Assembly: GCF_001424385.1 (NCBI RefSeq)
Contig: NZ_LMPO01000008.1
Location: 78,006-115,147, forward strand
Direction of reading: 5' to 3'
From: Curtobacterium sp. Leaf183
GTDB taxonomy: Bacteria; Actinomycetota; Actinomycetes; Actinomycetales; Microbacteriaceae
Length of the DNA: 37,142 nucleotides
Made by a program: the position numbers and the translations under genes
Shown here: piece by piece, positions 6,877 to 14,194 of the stretch
Position numbering within the stretch: the stretch's first letter is position 1
Layout: every line of letters begins with the position of its first letter
The notes under the pieces: model-generated
Told to the model about the DNA's origin: nothing
The model's database searches: none
Seen by the model: the letters and a program-made list of their open reading frames with translations, nothing else

Positions 6877-7719
6877 CTACATCTCTTCGTGCGTGTCCGG
6901 GTCGCCGTCCCACAGGCGCCCGCGCTCGAGCCCGGAGATGGCCGCGACCTGGTCGTCGGTGAGCGTGAAGCCGAACACGTCGAGGTTCTCGCGCTGCCGG
7001 TCGACGTCGCCGGACTTCGGCACCGGGACCGCGTCGAGCTGGGTGTGCCAGCGGAGCACGACCTGGCCGGGGCTGACCCCGTGCGCGGCGGCCGCGTCGG
7101 TGACCGGCTGCTCGGTCAGCAGTTCGGACTGCTTCGCGAGCGGGCTCCAGCTCTCGGTGACGATCCCGCGCTCGGCGTGGAACGCCCGGAGCGACGCCTG
7201 CGGGAAGTACGGGTGCAGCTCGACCTGGTTGACCGCGGGGGTGACCCCGGTCGCGTCGATGATCCGGTCGAGGTGCTCCGGCGTGAAGTTCGAGACGCCG
7301 ATCGAGCGGACCTTGCCGCTGTCGCGCAGGTCGACGAACGCCTTCCACGTCTCGACGAACTTGTCGACCGACGGGTTCGGCCAGTGGATCAGGTACAGGT
7401 CCACGTGGTCGAGCCCGAGGTTCGCCAGGGTCTCGTCGATCGAGCGGTGTGCCTCGTCCCAGCCGTGGTGACGGCCGGGCAGCTTCGACGTGACGACGAG
7501 CTCGTCGCGCGGCACTTCGGCGTCGCGCACGGCACGGCCGACCGCGTCCTCGTTGCCGTAGTTGAGCGCGGTGTCGAGCAGCCGGTAGCCGCTCGCGATG
7601 GCCGCTCCGACGGCGGCCGTGCCCTCGTCGCCGTCGAGCGAGTAGGTCCCGAGGCCGAGCAGGGGCATCCGGTGGCCGTCGTTGAGCTCCACGGTGGGAG
7701 CCGGGGTGACGGCGGGCAT
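6877..7719 (-). CDS. aldo/keto reductase (2,5-diketo-D-gluconate reductase-like)
   Basis: 280 residues, a TIM-barrel NADPH-dependent oxidoreductase. The catalytic tetrad is complete: D49 (LLDTALNYGNE), Y54, K79 (VVTSKLPG) and H112 (LIHWP). The coenzyme-binding motif VPKSGDVDRQREN near residue 230 is the usual IPKS...R..EN pattern, and IGVSNF is present. The overall pattern is closest to small AKR5-type reductases that act on aldehydes and diketogluconate-like sugars; the substrate cannot be read from sequence. The ATG at 7719 overlaps the FKBP stop codon (TGATG), so the two genes are translationally coupled. Confidence 0.92.
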   Translation of the reverse strand: MPAVTPAPTVELNDGHRMPLLGLGTYSLDGDEGTAAVGAAIASGYRLLDTALNYGNEDAVGRAVRDAEVPRDELVVTSKLPGRHHGWDEAHRSIDETLANLGLDHVDLYLIHWPNPSVDKFVETWKAFVDLRDSGKVRSIGVSNFTPEHLDRIIDATGVTPAVNQVELHPYFPQASLRAFHAERGIVTESWSPLAKQSELLTEQPVTDAAAAHGVSPGQVVLRWHTQLDAVPVPKSGDVDRQRENLDVFGFTLTDDQVAAISGLERGRLWDGDPDTHEEM

Positions 7720-8090
7720 CAGCGGACGCCGAGCAGGTCGATGACGAAGATCAGGGTCTTGCCGGACAGGAAGTGGCCGCCGCCGGCCGGGCCGTAGGCG
7801 AGCTCCGGCGGGACGACGAGCTTGCGGCGTCCGCCGACCTTCATGCCTGGGATGCCCTCCTGCCATCCGCGCACCAGCGCCGCGAGCGGGAAGTCGATCG
7901 GTTCGCCGCGGCCCCAGGAGCTGTCGAACTCCTCGCCGGACTCGTACTCGACGCCCGCGTAGTGCACCTTGACGGTCGAACCCGCGGTCGCCTCGTCGCC
8001 GGAGCCCTCGACGATGTCGGTGATGACCAGGTCGGTCGGGGCGGGGCCCTCGGGGGCGTCGAACTCGGGCTTGCTGTTGAGGTCAGTCAT
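7719..8090 (-). CDS. FKBP-type peptidyl-prolyl cis-trans isomerase
   Basis: 123 residues, one FKBP domain without signal peptide, so a cytoplasmic folding helper. Residues of the FK506-type pocket are visible: VKVHYAGVEYESGEEFDSSW (Y, F, D), the GWQEGIPGMKVGGRRKLVVPPELAYG block, and the final LIFVIDLLGV strand. It is the first gene of a two-gene unit with the aldo/keto reductase. The gene is divergent from the MFS gene, with 89 nt between the two starts. No strong ribosome-binding site is visible before the ATG at 8090. Confidence 0.95.
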   Translation of the reverse strand: MTDLNSKPEFDAPEGPAPTDLVITDIVEGSGDEATAGSTVKVHYAGVEYESGEEFDSSWGRGEPIDFPLAALVRGWQEGIPGMKVGGRRKLVVPPELAYGPAGGGHFLSGKTLIFVIDLLGVR

Positions 8091-8179
8091 GTCCGCAAGT
8101 CAACCAGAGGCTCCCGATCACGCATCGACCCGGGCACCGTCGCGCGCGTCGCGGCCGGACGCACCAGAATGGTTCCACC

Positions 8180-9499
8180 GTGACACAACCCACCCCCGCA
8201 CCGCCGCGCCGAAGCCTGTTCGCCGACCTCACCCCGCTCCGCCGGTCCCCGGCGTTCGCGCGACTCTGGGCCGGCACCGCCGTCGCCGGGATCGGCACGC
8301 AGATGACCACGGTCGCCGTCGGCCTCGAGGTCTACGACATCACCCGGTCCACCTTCGCCGTCGCGCTGGTCGGGGTGATCGCGCTGCTGCCGATGATCGT
8401 CGCCGGCCTGTACGGCGGGATGCTCGCCGACGCGTTCGACCGGCGCACCGTCGCGCTGGTGTCGTCGATCATCGCGTGGGCCGCGGTCGCACTGATCGCG
8501 ACGCACGCCTGGCTCGGGCTGCACAGCGTCCTGCTGCTGTACGTCCTGGCGACGGTGAACGCCGTCGCGGCGACCGTGAGCAACGCGTCCCGCTCGGCCA
8601 TCGTGCCGCGCCTGGTCGGCACCGACCTGCTGCCCGCGGCGAGCGCCCTCGGCGGCATCGCGTCCGGGTTCCAGGTCACCGTCGGCCCGGCGGTCGCCGG
8701 CGTGCTGATCGCGAGCGTCGGGTTCGCCCCGACGTACACGATCGACGTCGTGCTGTTCACGTTCGCCTTCGCCGGGGTGTTCACGCTGCCGCGCATGGCT
8801 GCCGACCGCGATGCCCTGCGACCGGGGCTCGGCTCGCTCATCGAGGGCGCGCGGTTCCTCCGGAGGTCGCGGAACATCACCATGACGTTCGTGCTCGACA
8901 TCATCGCGATGACGTTCGGCCAGCCCCGCGTGCTCTTCCCGGCGATCGGCGCGCTCGTCATCGGCGGTGGCGCGATCACCGTCGGCACGCTGACGGCTGC
9001 GTACGCGATCGGCGCGCTGCTGTCGAGCGTGTTCTCCGGGCCGCTCGGGCACGTCCGCCGTCAGGGCGAGGCCGTCGGGTGGGCGATCACGACCTACGGT
9101 GGCGCCATCGCGGCGTTCGGCGTGGTGATCGCGCTCGCGCACGTGCTCGGCGGGCGCAGCGGCGAGACCTTCAGCAGCGGGATCCTGCCGGCGCTCGCGC
9201 TCGCGTCGCTGTTCCTGGCGCTGGCCGGCGGTGCGGACAACGTCAGCTCGGTCTTCCGGAACACGATCCTGCAGGCCGCGTCGCCCGACGGGATGCGCGG
9301 CCGGCTGCAGGGCATCTTCATCGTCGTGGTGACCGGCGGTCCGCGCCTCGGCGACCTGTACGCGGGGCTCGTCGTCGCCGCGGGCTTCGCGTTCCCCCCG
9401 GTCCTGGGCGGTGTGCTGATCATCGGGCTCGTCGCCGCGCTGCTGCGCCTGGTGCCGTCCTTCCGCCGCTACGACGCGCTGCACCCGAACGCGAACTGA
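8180..9499 (+). CDS. MFS transporter (EntS/MFS_3-like exporter)
   Basis: 439 residues with about 12 predicted transmembrane segments. The N-terminus ends in SLFADLTPLRRSPAFARLWAGTAVAGIGTQMTTVAVGLEVYDIT, the characteristic opening of MFS_3/EntS-like exporters, and the loop after the second helix has GGMLADAFDRRTV, a form of the MFS motif A. The fold is clear; the exported compound is not known and no siderophore or resistance gene is adjacent. I chose the GTG at 8180; CAGAAT (8165-8170) lies 9 nt upstream and could be a -10 giving a near-leaderless mRNA. The stop codon lies within the first unit of a degenerate tandem repeat. Confidence 0.9.
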   Translation: MTQPTPAPPRRSLFADLTPLRRSPAFARLWAGTAVAGIGTQMTTVAVGLEVYDITRSTFAVALVGVIALLPMIVAGLYGGMLADAFDRRTVALVSSIIAWAAVALIATHAWLGLHSVLLLYVLATVNAVAATVSNASRSAIVPRLVGTDLLPAASALGGIASGFQVTVGPAVAGVLIASVGFAPTYTIDVVLFTFAFAGVFTLPRMAADRDALRPGLGSLIEGARFLRRSRNITMTFVLDIIAMTFGQPRVLFPAIGALVIGGGAITVGTLTAAYAIGALLSSVFSGPLGHVRRQGEAVGWAITTYGGAIAAFGVVIALAHVLGGRSGETFSSGILPALALASLFLALAGGADNVSSVFRNTILQAASPDGMRGRLQGIFIVVVTGGPRLGDLYAGLVVAAGFAFPPVLGGVLIIGLVAALLRLVPSFRRYDALHPNAN

Positions 9500-9575
9500 G
9501 GCGCGCCGCAGCCGAACGCGGACTGAGGGGAGCCGGACGCGGACTGCGGCGCGCCGCACCCGCAGGCGGGCTGAC
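9486..9575. repeat. degenerate 27/21-bp tandem repeat at the MFS gene end
   Basis: Three and a half related units starting in the last codons of the MFS gene: 9486-9512, 9513-9533 and 9534-9560, then a diverged partial copy. Each has a CCGAACGCGAACTGAGG-like core; units 1 and 3 end in GGCGCGCCGCA (containing the palindrome GGCGCGCC), and unit 2 lacks six bases there. The MFS stop codon is the TGA of unit 1. Confidence 0.6.
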
Positions 9576-9599
9576 GAGCCTCGACGTCGCCGCGCCCGG

Positions 9600-9612
9600 T
9601 AGATTCGACGAC
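9600..9612 (+). promoter_or_regulatory. near-leaderless promoter of the YihY/BrkB gene
   Basis: TAGATT (9600-9605) ends 7 nt before the ATG at 9613, predicting a transcription start one base before the start codon. No Shine-Dalgarno sequence is present in the gap. Confidence 0.5.
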
Positions 9613-10689
9613 ATGCCGGAACCGAGTGCGCGCGACCTGCAGCGGACCGGGGTCCGCGCGGTCGTCCGCCGCACCTACCACTCGGTGATCCGGCACCGGG
9701 TCGTCGACGCCGCAGCGTCGCTCACCTTCTTCGCCCTGCTGACCGCGTTCCCCGCGGCGCTGACGGTCGTGTCGGCGCTCGCGGTCATCGACCGCCAGGG
9801 CGACAGCCTGACGGACATCATCCAGGTGATCGGCTTCATCGTCCGGCCGGAGACCGCCGAGCACCTCGAGCAGCCGCTGCGACAGCTGCTGACGCTCGAC
9901 AACCCCTGGCTCGGCTTCGCGACCGGGCTCGTCCTGACGCTCTGGTCCCTGTCCGGGTACGCCACGGCGTTCGGTCGCGCCATGAACACCGCGTACGAGG
10001 TCGAGGAGGGCCGGCGCATCTGGAAGTTCCGCAGCATGATGCTCCTGGTCACGCTGCTCGTCATGGTCGGCGGTGCGATCGCCATCGTGATCCTGCTGGG
10101 GACGCCGACGATCTCCGCCGCCATCGTCCTGCAGCTGGGATGGGCGTCGTGGATCGACGACCTGTGGAACGTCGTGAAGTGGCCGGTGCTGGCCGCTGAC
10201 CTGGTGGTGATGGTGGCGGTGCTCTACTACGCCACACCGAACGTGCGCACGCCGCAGTTGCGCTGGGTCTCGGCGGGCGCCGCGTTCGCGATCGTGGCCT
10301 GGGCGATCGCGACGTTCGGCTTCGCGCTCTACGTCGAGACGCTCGGTGGCGGCAACCGCGCCTACGGGTGGCTCGGCGGTGCGATCCTGCTCCTCGTCTA
10401 CCTGTACATCTCGAACTTCGTGCTGGTCGTCGGCGGTGAGCTCGACTCCGAGGTGATCCGACTCCGGCAGCTGCTCGCGGGCATCGACGCCGACGAGGCG
10501 ATCCGGCTGCCGCTGCGCGACGTCACCCGGAACTTCACGCTCGCCCGGTGGCGGGACGCCGACATCGCGGCCGCGCACGCGGTGCGGCGAGCGGCGCAGG
10601 AACTCCCCCAGGACGAGCCGACGCCGGCGCAGGAGCACCTGCGCGACGTCGCCTCGCAGCTCCGGGTCGGGGAACCGCCGCTGCGCTGA
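9613..10689 (+). CDS. YihY/virulence factor BrkB family membrane protein
   Basis: 358 residues, about six transmembrane helices between residues 35 and 290, then a soluble C-terminal tail. Family hallmarks include AASLTFFALLTAFPAALTV near 35-55, the LVLTLWSLSGYATAFGRAMNTAYEVEE stretch, and YGWLGGAILLLVYLYISNFVLVVGGELDSE near the end of the membrane domain. YihY/BrkB proteins have no settled biochemical function; the old name ribonuclease BN is wrong for this family. I chose the ATG at 9613 because it immediately precedes the conserved region and follows a leaderless-type promoter. It converges on aspA with only 40 nt between the stop codons. Confidence 0.9.
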   Translation: MPEPSARDLQRTGVRAVVRRTYHSVIRHRVVDAAASLTFFALLTAFPAALTVVSALAVIDRQGDSLTDIIQVIGFIVRPETAEHLEQPLRQLLTLDNPWLGFATGLVLTLWSLSGYATAFGRAMNTAYEVEEGRRIWKFRSMMLLVTLLVMVGGAIAIVILLGTPTISAAIVLQLGWASWIDDLWNVVKWPVLAADLVVMVAVLYYATPNVRTPQLRWVSAGAAFAIVAWAIATFGFALYVETLGGGNRAYGWLGGAILLLVYLYISNFVLVVGGELDSEVIRLRQLLAGIDADEAIRLPLRDVTRNFTLARWRDADIAAAHAVRRAAQELPQDEPTPAQEHLRDVASQLRVGEPPLR

Positions 10690-10729
10690 CCGAGCAGCGG
10701 CAGCAGAGCAGCGGCAGCGGCAGCAGCAG
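10690..10729. repeat. CAG/CGG-rich trinucleotide stretch between convergent genes
   Basis: An imperfect GCAGCGGCAGCAGAGCAGCG-type run fills the 40-nt gap between the BrkB-like and aspA stop codons. I see no hairpin terminator in it. Confidence 0.5.
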
Positions 10730-12193
10730 CTACCGCAGGCGCTTCGCCTCGGCGTCCAGCATCTCCTCGGTGATCACCGGGATCGCCCCGGTCGCCAGCT
10801 CGATGCCCGACAACCGGGCGGGGCTCAGCACGCGCTGCACCTGGTCCTCGTCCATCAGCCCGGCAGCCGTGACGAGCGTCGAGATCGGCGTCGAGGTGGT
10901 CAGCGCCGTGTGGGCGATCGACGCGGCCGCGGCGTAGCCGATGTACGGCGTCAGGGCGGTCACGACGCCGACGTTGGTGTCGACCTGGGCAGCGAGCTTG
11001 GCCTCGTTCGCCTCGATGCCCACGACGCAGTGCTCGCGGAGCGTCGCACAGCCCCGGGTCATCCACTGCAGGGACTGCAGGATCGAGTGCGCGATGATCG
11101 GTTCGAAGGCGTTGAGCTGCAGCTGCCCCGCCTCCGCCGCCATCGTGACCGTGGTGTCCGCCCCGGCGACGGCGAACGCGATCTGGTTCACCACCTCTGG
11201 GATCACCGGGTTGACCTTGCCCGGCATGATCGAGGACCCGGCCTGGCGCGCCGGCAGGGTGATCTCGCCGAAGCCGGCCTGTGGCCCCGACGCCAACAGC
11301 CGCAGGTCGTTGCAGATCTTCGACAGCTTCGCCGCGCTGCGCTTCACCGCGGCGGAGAGCGTCATGAAGGACCCGGCGTCGCTGGTCGCCTCGATCAGGT
11401 CGGGTGCCGTGACGACATCGATGCCGCTGGCCTCCTGCAGCTGCCGACGGACCTCGTCGCGGTACAGCGGGTCGGCGGTGATCCCGGTGCCGATCGCCGT
11501 CGCGCCGAGGTTCATCTCCGCCAGCAGCGGCGTGACCTTGCGGAGCAGGACCGCGTCCTCCTGGATGGTGTGCGAGAAGCCGGTGAACTCCTGCCCGAGC
11601 GTCATCGGCACGGCGTCCTGCAGCTGCGTCCGACCGACCTTGAGCACGTCGGCGAAGGCGTGGCCCCGCTCGGCGAACGCGGCGGAGAGCTGCTCGAGCT
11701 GGTCGATGAGCCGGTGCACGCCGAAGATCATCGCGATCTTGACGCTGGTCGGGTACGTGTCGTTCGTCGACTGGCTGCGGTTCACGTGGTCGATCGGGTG
11801 CAGGTGGGCGTAGTCGCCCTTGACGTGCCCCAGGATCTCGAGCGCCCGGTTCGCGAGCACCTCGTTCGTGTTCATGTTCGTGCTCGTGCCGGCGCCGCCC
11901 TGCACCACGTCCACGACGAACTGGTCGCGGAAGGCCCCGTCCCGCACCTCCTGTGCGGCACGGTCGATGGCATCGGCACGCTCGGCGTCGAGGACGCCGA
12001 TCGCCTTGTTCGCCCGAGCCGCGGCCTGCTTCACGGTCGCGAGGGCCTCGATCAGGTCGGGGTAGACCGAGATCGGCACGCTCGTGATCGGGAAGTTCTC
12101 CAGCGCCCGGAGCGTGTTGACGCCCCAGTAGACGTCGTCCGGCACCTCCCTCGAGCCCAGGGAATCGGTCTCGGTGCGGGTCCCAGCACTCAC
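10730..12193 (-). CDS. aspA: aspartate ammonia-lyase
   Basis: 487 residues from the GTG at 12193; converts L-aspartate to fumarate and ammonia in the cytoplasm as a homotetramer. The aspartase/fumarase signature GSSIMPGKVNP is at 319-329, with the catalytic serine in the SS loop. VVQGGAGTSTNMNTNEVLANRA (97-117) and HPIDHVNRSQSTNDTYPTS (132-150) are the other two conserved regions. The wording of these blocks favours aspartase over class II fumarase. GAGGAGG (plus-strand 12199-12205) sits 5 nt before this GTG, a perfect ribosome-binding site. A second in-frame GTG at 12217 coincides with the predicted transcription start, so a form 8 residues longer is possible. Confidence 0.95.
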   Translation of the reverse strand: MSAGTRTETDSLGSREVPDDVYWGVNTLRALENFPITSVPISVYPDLIEALATVKQAAARANKAIGVLDAERADAIDRAAQEVRDGAFRDQFVVDVVQGGAGTSTNMNTNEVLANRALEILGHVKGDYAHLHPIDHVNRSQSTNDTYPTSVKIAMIFGVHRLIDQLEQLSAAFAERGHAFADVLKVGRTQLQDAVPMTLGQEFTGFSHTIQEDAVLLRKVTPLLAEMNLGATAIGTGITADPLYRDEVRRQLQEASGIDVVTAPDLIEATSDAGSFMTLSAAVKRSAAKLSKICNDLRLLASGPQAGFGEITLPARQAGSSIMPGKVNPVIPEVVNQIAFAVAGADTTVTMAAEAGQLQLNAFEPIIAHSILQSLQWMTRGCATLREHCVVGIEANEAKLAAQVDTNVGVVTALTPYIGYAAAASIAHTALTTSTPISTLVTAAGLMDEDQVQRVLSPARLSGIELATGAIPVITEEMLDAEAKRLR

Positions 12194-12216
12194 GTGCGCC
12201 TCCTCGTCGTGGATCA

Positions 12217-12229
12217 CCCCACGAGGCTA
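12217..12229 (-). promoter_or_regulatory. aspA promoter
   Basis: On the minus strand TAGCCT (plus-strand 12224-12229) is a good -10 and predicts a start at 12217. That base is the G of an in-frame GTG, 24 nt before the GTG that has the strong Shine-Dalgarno sequence. Confidence 0.5.
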
Positions 12230-12312
12230 GTCCCCGTCCGTCCGGCCGGTCCGGTGGGCGCGCGGTTGCGCGCGGCCCAGCGCGCGCTGCTGCGCGCGGT
12301 GCGACGGTGACC

Positions 12313-12344
12313 GCGTGGTGCGAGGCTCTTTCCTCGCACCACGC
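12313..12344. terminator. perfect 13-bp hairpin, unassigned
   Basis: GCGTGGTGCGAGG (12313-12325) pairs perfectly with CCTCGCACCACGC (12332-12344) around the loop CTCTTT. It is about 120 nt upstream of the aspA start and about 180 nt downstream of the pit-linked gene. It may block read-through from that operon into aspA's promoter, or be a protein site. Confidence 0.5.
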
Positions 12345-12402
12345 CGCGAACCGCGCACCGGGGACCGATCACGCACGGTGCGGAGTGGCGCGATCCGCCG
12401 GG

Positions 12403-12438
12403 CGGGAGGCGCGGTGCCAGGCCGGCACGGGCCTCCCG
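12403..12438 (-). terminator. hairpin after the pit operon
   Basis: CGGGAGGC (12403-12410) pairs with GCCTCCCG (12431-12438), with an inner stem GTGCC/GGCAC (12414-12418 with 12424-12428). It lies 89 nt past the stop codon of the small membrane protein and resembles the hairpin at 6815-6856. Confidence 0.55.
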
Positions 12439-12526
12439 TCTGAGGACCGGGTGCGTCACCCGTCACGTGGTGCGCGGTCACAGCCCAGCACCACGGACGC
12501 GGACCGCGCACGGTGCGCGACCGCGG

Positions 12527-12823
12527 TCAGTGGAACTGCGGGACGATGAGGTAGATGCCGTAGAGCACGACGGCGCCGCACACGACGAAGCACGCGACCG
12601 CCAGGGAGCGCAGTCCACGCACGGCACCGGAAGCACCCTGCGGGTTCGGGAAGCCGGCGGTGGCGGGGCCGATGGTGCCGTCGTCCTTCACGGTGAACTT
12701 GCCGGCACGGGTGTCGGCGGCGCTCCAGAACCGCAGGCCGACGGAGTACACCGTGACCACGAAGCACGCCGAGACCACGGCGACGAGCGCCACGGTGAGG
12801 AAGGCTGACCAGTCGATCGCCAT
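12527..12823 (-). CDS. small membrane protein coupled to pit
   Basis: 98 residues. Two hydrophobic helices (about 7-29 and 73-94) flank a polar loop with FTVKDDGTIGPATAGFPNPQG. I do not recognise a named family. The ATG at 12823 overlaps the pit stop codon (TGATG) and has GGAGGA inside the pit 3' end, so translation is coupled to the transporter. This suggests a subunit or modulator of the phosphate transporter, but that is inference from position only. The frame stays open far upstream inside pit; only the part after the coupled ATG looks like protein. Confidence 0.75.
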   Translation of the reverse strand: MAIDWSAFLTVALVAVVSACFVVTVYSVGLRFWSAADTRAGKFTVKDDGTIGPATAGFPNPQGASGAVRGLRSLAVACFVVCGAVVLYGIYLIVPQFH

Positions 12824-14079
12824 CAGCGACGTCCTCCCTTGCGTGCGCCCATGCGGCGCAGGGTGCGCTCGCGGCTCAGCTCGGCGCGTCGGGCCGCAAC
12901 GGCGTCCGCTCGCTTCTTGCGCTGCAGGTCGCGGAGCTCCTTGCGGGTGTACACCGCGTTGGCGGCGACGTCGACCTCGATCGCCGAGGCCTGCCCGTGC
13001 GGCTTCCGCAGCGACCAGAGGTACAGGCCGAGGATGACGACCGCACCGACGACCGCGTCGATGACGAGGCCGATGATGCCGAAGCGCGCGATGCCCGAGG
13101 CCACGGCACCGACGGCCGCGGCGGCCGGCAGCGTGATGAACCAGGCGATGACGATCTTGCCCGCGGTCGACCACTGGATCTTCGAGCCGCGGCGCCCGAG
13201 GCCCGCGCCGATGATCGAGCCCGACGACACCTGTGTCGTCGAGAGCGCGAACCCGAGGTGGCTCGACGCCAGGATGGTCGCGGCGGTGGACGCCTCGGCC
13301 GCGAAGCCCTGCGTCGCCCGGATCTCGGTGATGCCCGAGCCGAGCGTGCGGATGATCCGCCAGCCCCCGGTGTAGGTGCCGAGCGCGATGGCGAGGGCAC
13401 AGGCGACGACGACCCAGAACTGCACGCCCTGGTTCGCCGACTGCGCGCCCGAGGCGATGAGGGTGAGGGTGATGACGCCCATGGTCTTCTGCGCGTCGTT
13501 CGTGCCGTGCGCCAGCGACACCATGGAGCTGGTGAAGACCTGTCCGATCCGGAAGCCGCCGCGCTCGTTCGGGAACACCGGCCGACGGGTGATCCGGTAC
13601 GCGATGCGGGTGGCGAGCAGGGACACCAGCGCCGCGATCACCGGGGACAGGAACGCCGGGATGATGACGACCGTCAGCAGGGCCGCGTAGTTGACGGACT
13701 GGAACCCGGCGCCGACGATGGCCGCACCGATCAGCCCGCCGAACAGCGCGTGCGAGGACGACGAGGGCAGCCCGCGCAGCCACGTGATCATGTTCCAGAC
13801 CACCGCGCCGATCAGCCCGGCGAAGATCATCTCCGGGGTGATCGCGACGCCGCCGGGGCCCTCGTTGATCAGCCCGTGGGAGATCGACGTGGCGACGGCG
13901 GTGCTGAGGAACGCACCGACGAGGTTGAGCACCGCGGCGACCGTGACCGCGACCTTGGGCTGCATGGCCCCGGTCGCGATCGGTGTCGCCATCGCGTTGG
14001 CGGTGTCGTGAAATCCGTTTGTGAAGTCGAAGAAGAGGGCCAACGCGATGACCAGGACGACTATGAGTGTGATGTCCAC
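12823..14079 (-). CDS. pit: inorganic phosphate transporter, Pit family
   Basis: 418 residues from the GTG at 14079. A PiT symporter moving metal-phosphate into the cell with protons. The two PiT signature repeats are visible: FFDFTNGFHDTANAMAT near residue 15-31 and SLAHGTNDAQKTMGVI near 195-210. About ten transmembrane segments; the C-terminal 50 residues are a basic cytoplasmic tail (KELRDLQRKKRADAVAARRAEL). I prefer the GTG at 14079 because homologues begin two or three residues before LTLIVVLV; a TTG at 14088 is the alternative. No good ribosome-binding site precedes either. The divergent nhaP-like gene starts 115 nt away. Confidence 0.93.
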   Translation of the reverse strand: MDITLIVVLVIALALFFDFTNGFHDTANAMATPIATGAMQPKVAVTVAAVLNLVGAFLSTAVATSISHGLINEGPGGVAITPEMIFAGLIGAVVWNMITWLRGLPSSSSHALFGGLIGAAIVGAGFQSVNYAALLTVVIIPAFLSPVIAALVSLLATRIAYRITRRPVFPNERGGFRIGQVFTSSMVSLAHGTNDAQKTMGVITLTLIASGAQSANQGVQFWVVVACALAIALGTYTGGWRIIRTLGSGITEIRATQGFAAEASTAATILASSHLGFALSTTQVSSGSIIGAGLGRRGSKIQWSTAGKIVIAWFITLPAAAAVGAVASGIARFGIIGLVIDAVVGAVVILGLYLWSLRKPHGQASAIEVDVAANAVYTRKELRDLQRKKRADAVAARRAELSRERTLRRMGARKGGRR

Positions 14080-14194
14080 CGCGGGCAAGTGTCGCGCATG
14101 AGCGCCGTCCGGGCAAACCCGATCGGCAACCTCCCGTTCACCGTCGCTTCATGTTCGTTCAGCTCCGGAAGCATGCCGATGGGAGAATGAGCAG

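Larger units (their letters stand above)
12230..12526. other. intergenic stretch with GC repeats and several hairpins
   Basis: No gene is seen between the aspA promoter and the small membrane protein gene. From the aspA side it holds an alternating GCGCGC-rich track (about 12258-12300, three copies of TGCGCGCGG-like sequence), a perfect hairpin at 12313-12344, a GGGAGGC-type hairpin at 12403-12438, and weak stems GTGGTGC/GCACCAC (near 12465-12495) and CGCGC/GCGCG (12505-12519). The last lies just past the stop codon of the small gene. Confidence 0.6.

Noticed and set aside
8087..9559. 490-codon open frame antisense to the MFS gene
   Set aside because: Arg/Asp/Gly-rich low-complexity translation with no motifs; it mirrors the third-position GC of the MFS gene.
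10690..10729. CAG/CGG run as a functional satellite
   Set aside because: Short and imperfect, in a 40-nt gap between convergent genes; probably slippage noise.
12824..14116. Upstream extension of the 98-aa membrane protein frame through pit
   Set aside because: It lies entirely inside pit in another frame; only the coupled ATG at 12823 gives protein-like sequence.
12997..14190. 397-codon plus-strand frame opposite pit
   Set aside because: Composition typical of an antisense shadow in high-GC DNA; pit itself is intact with all motifs.
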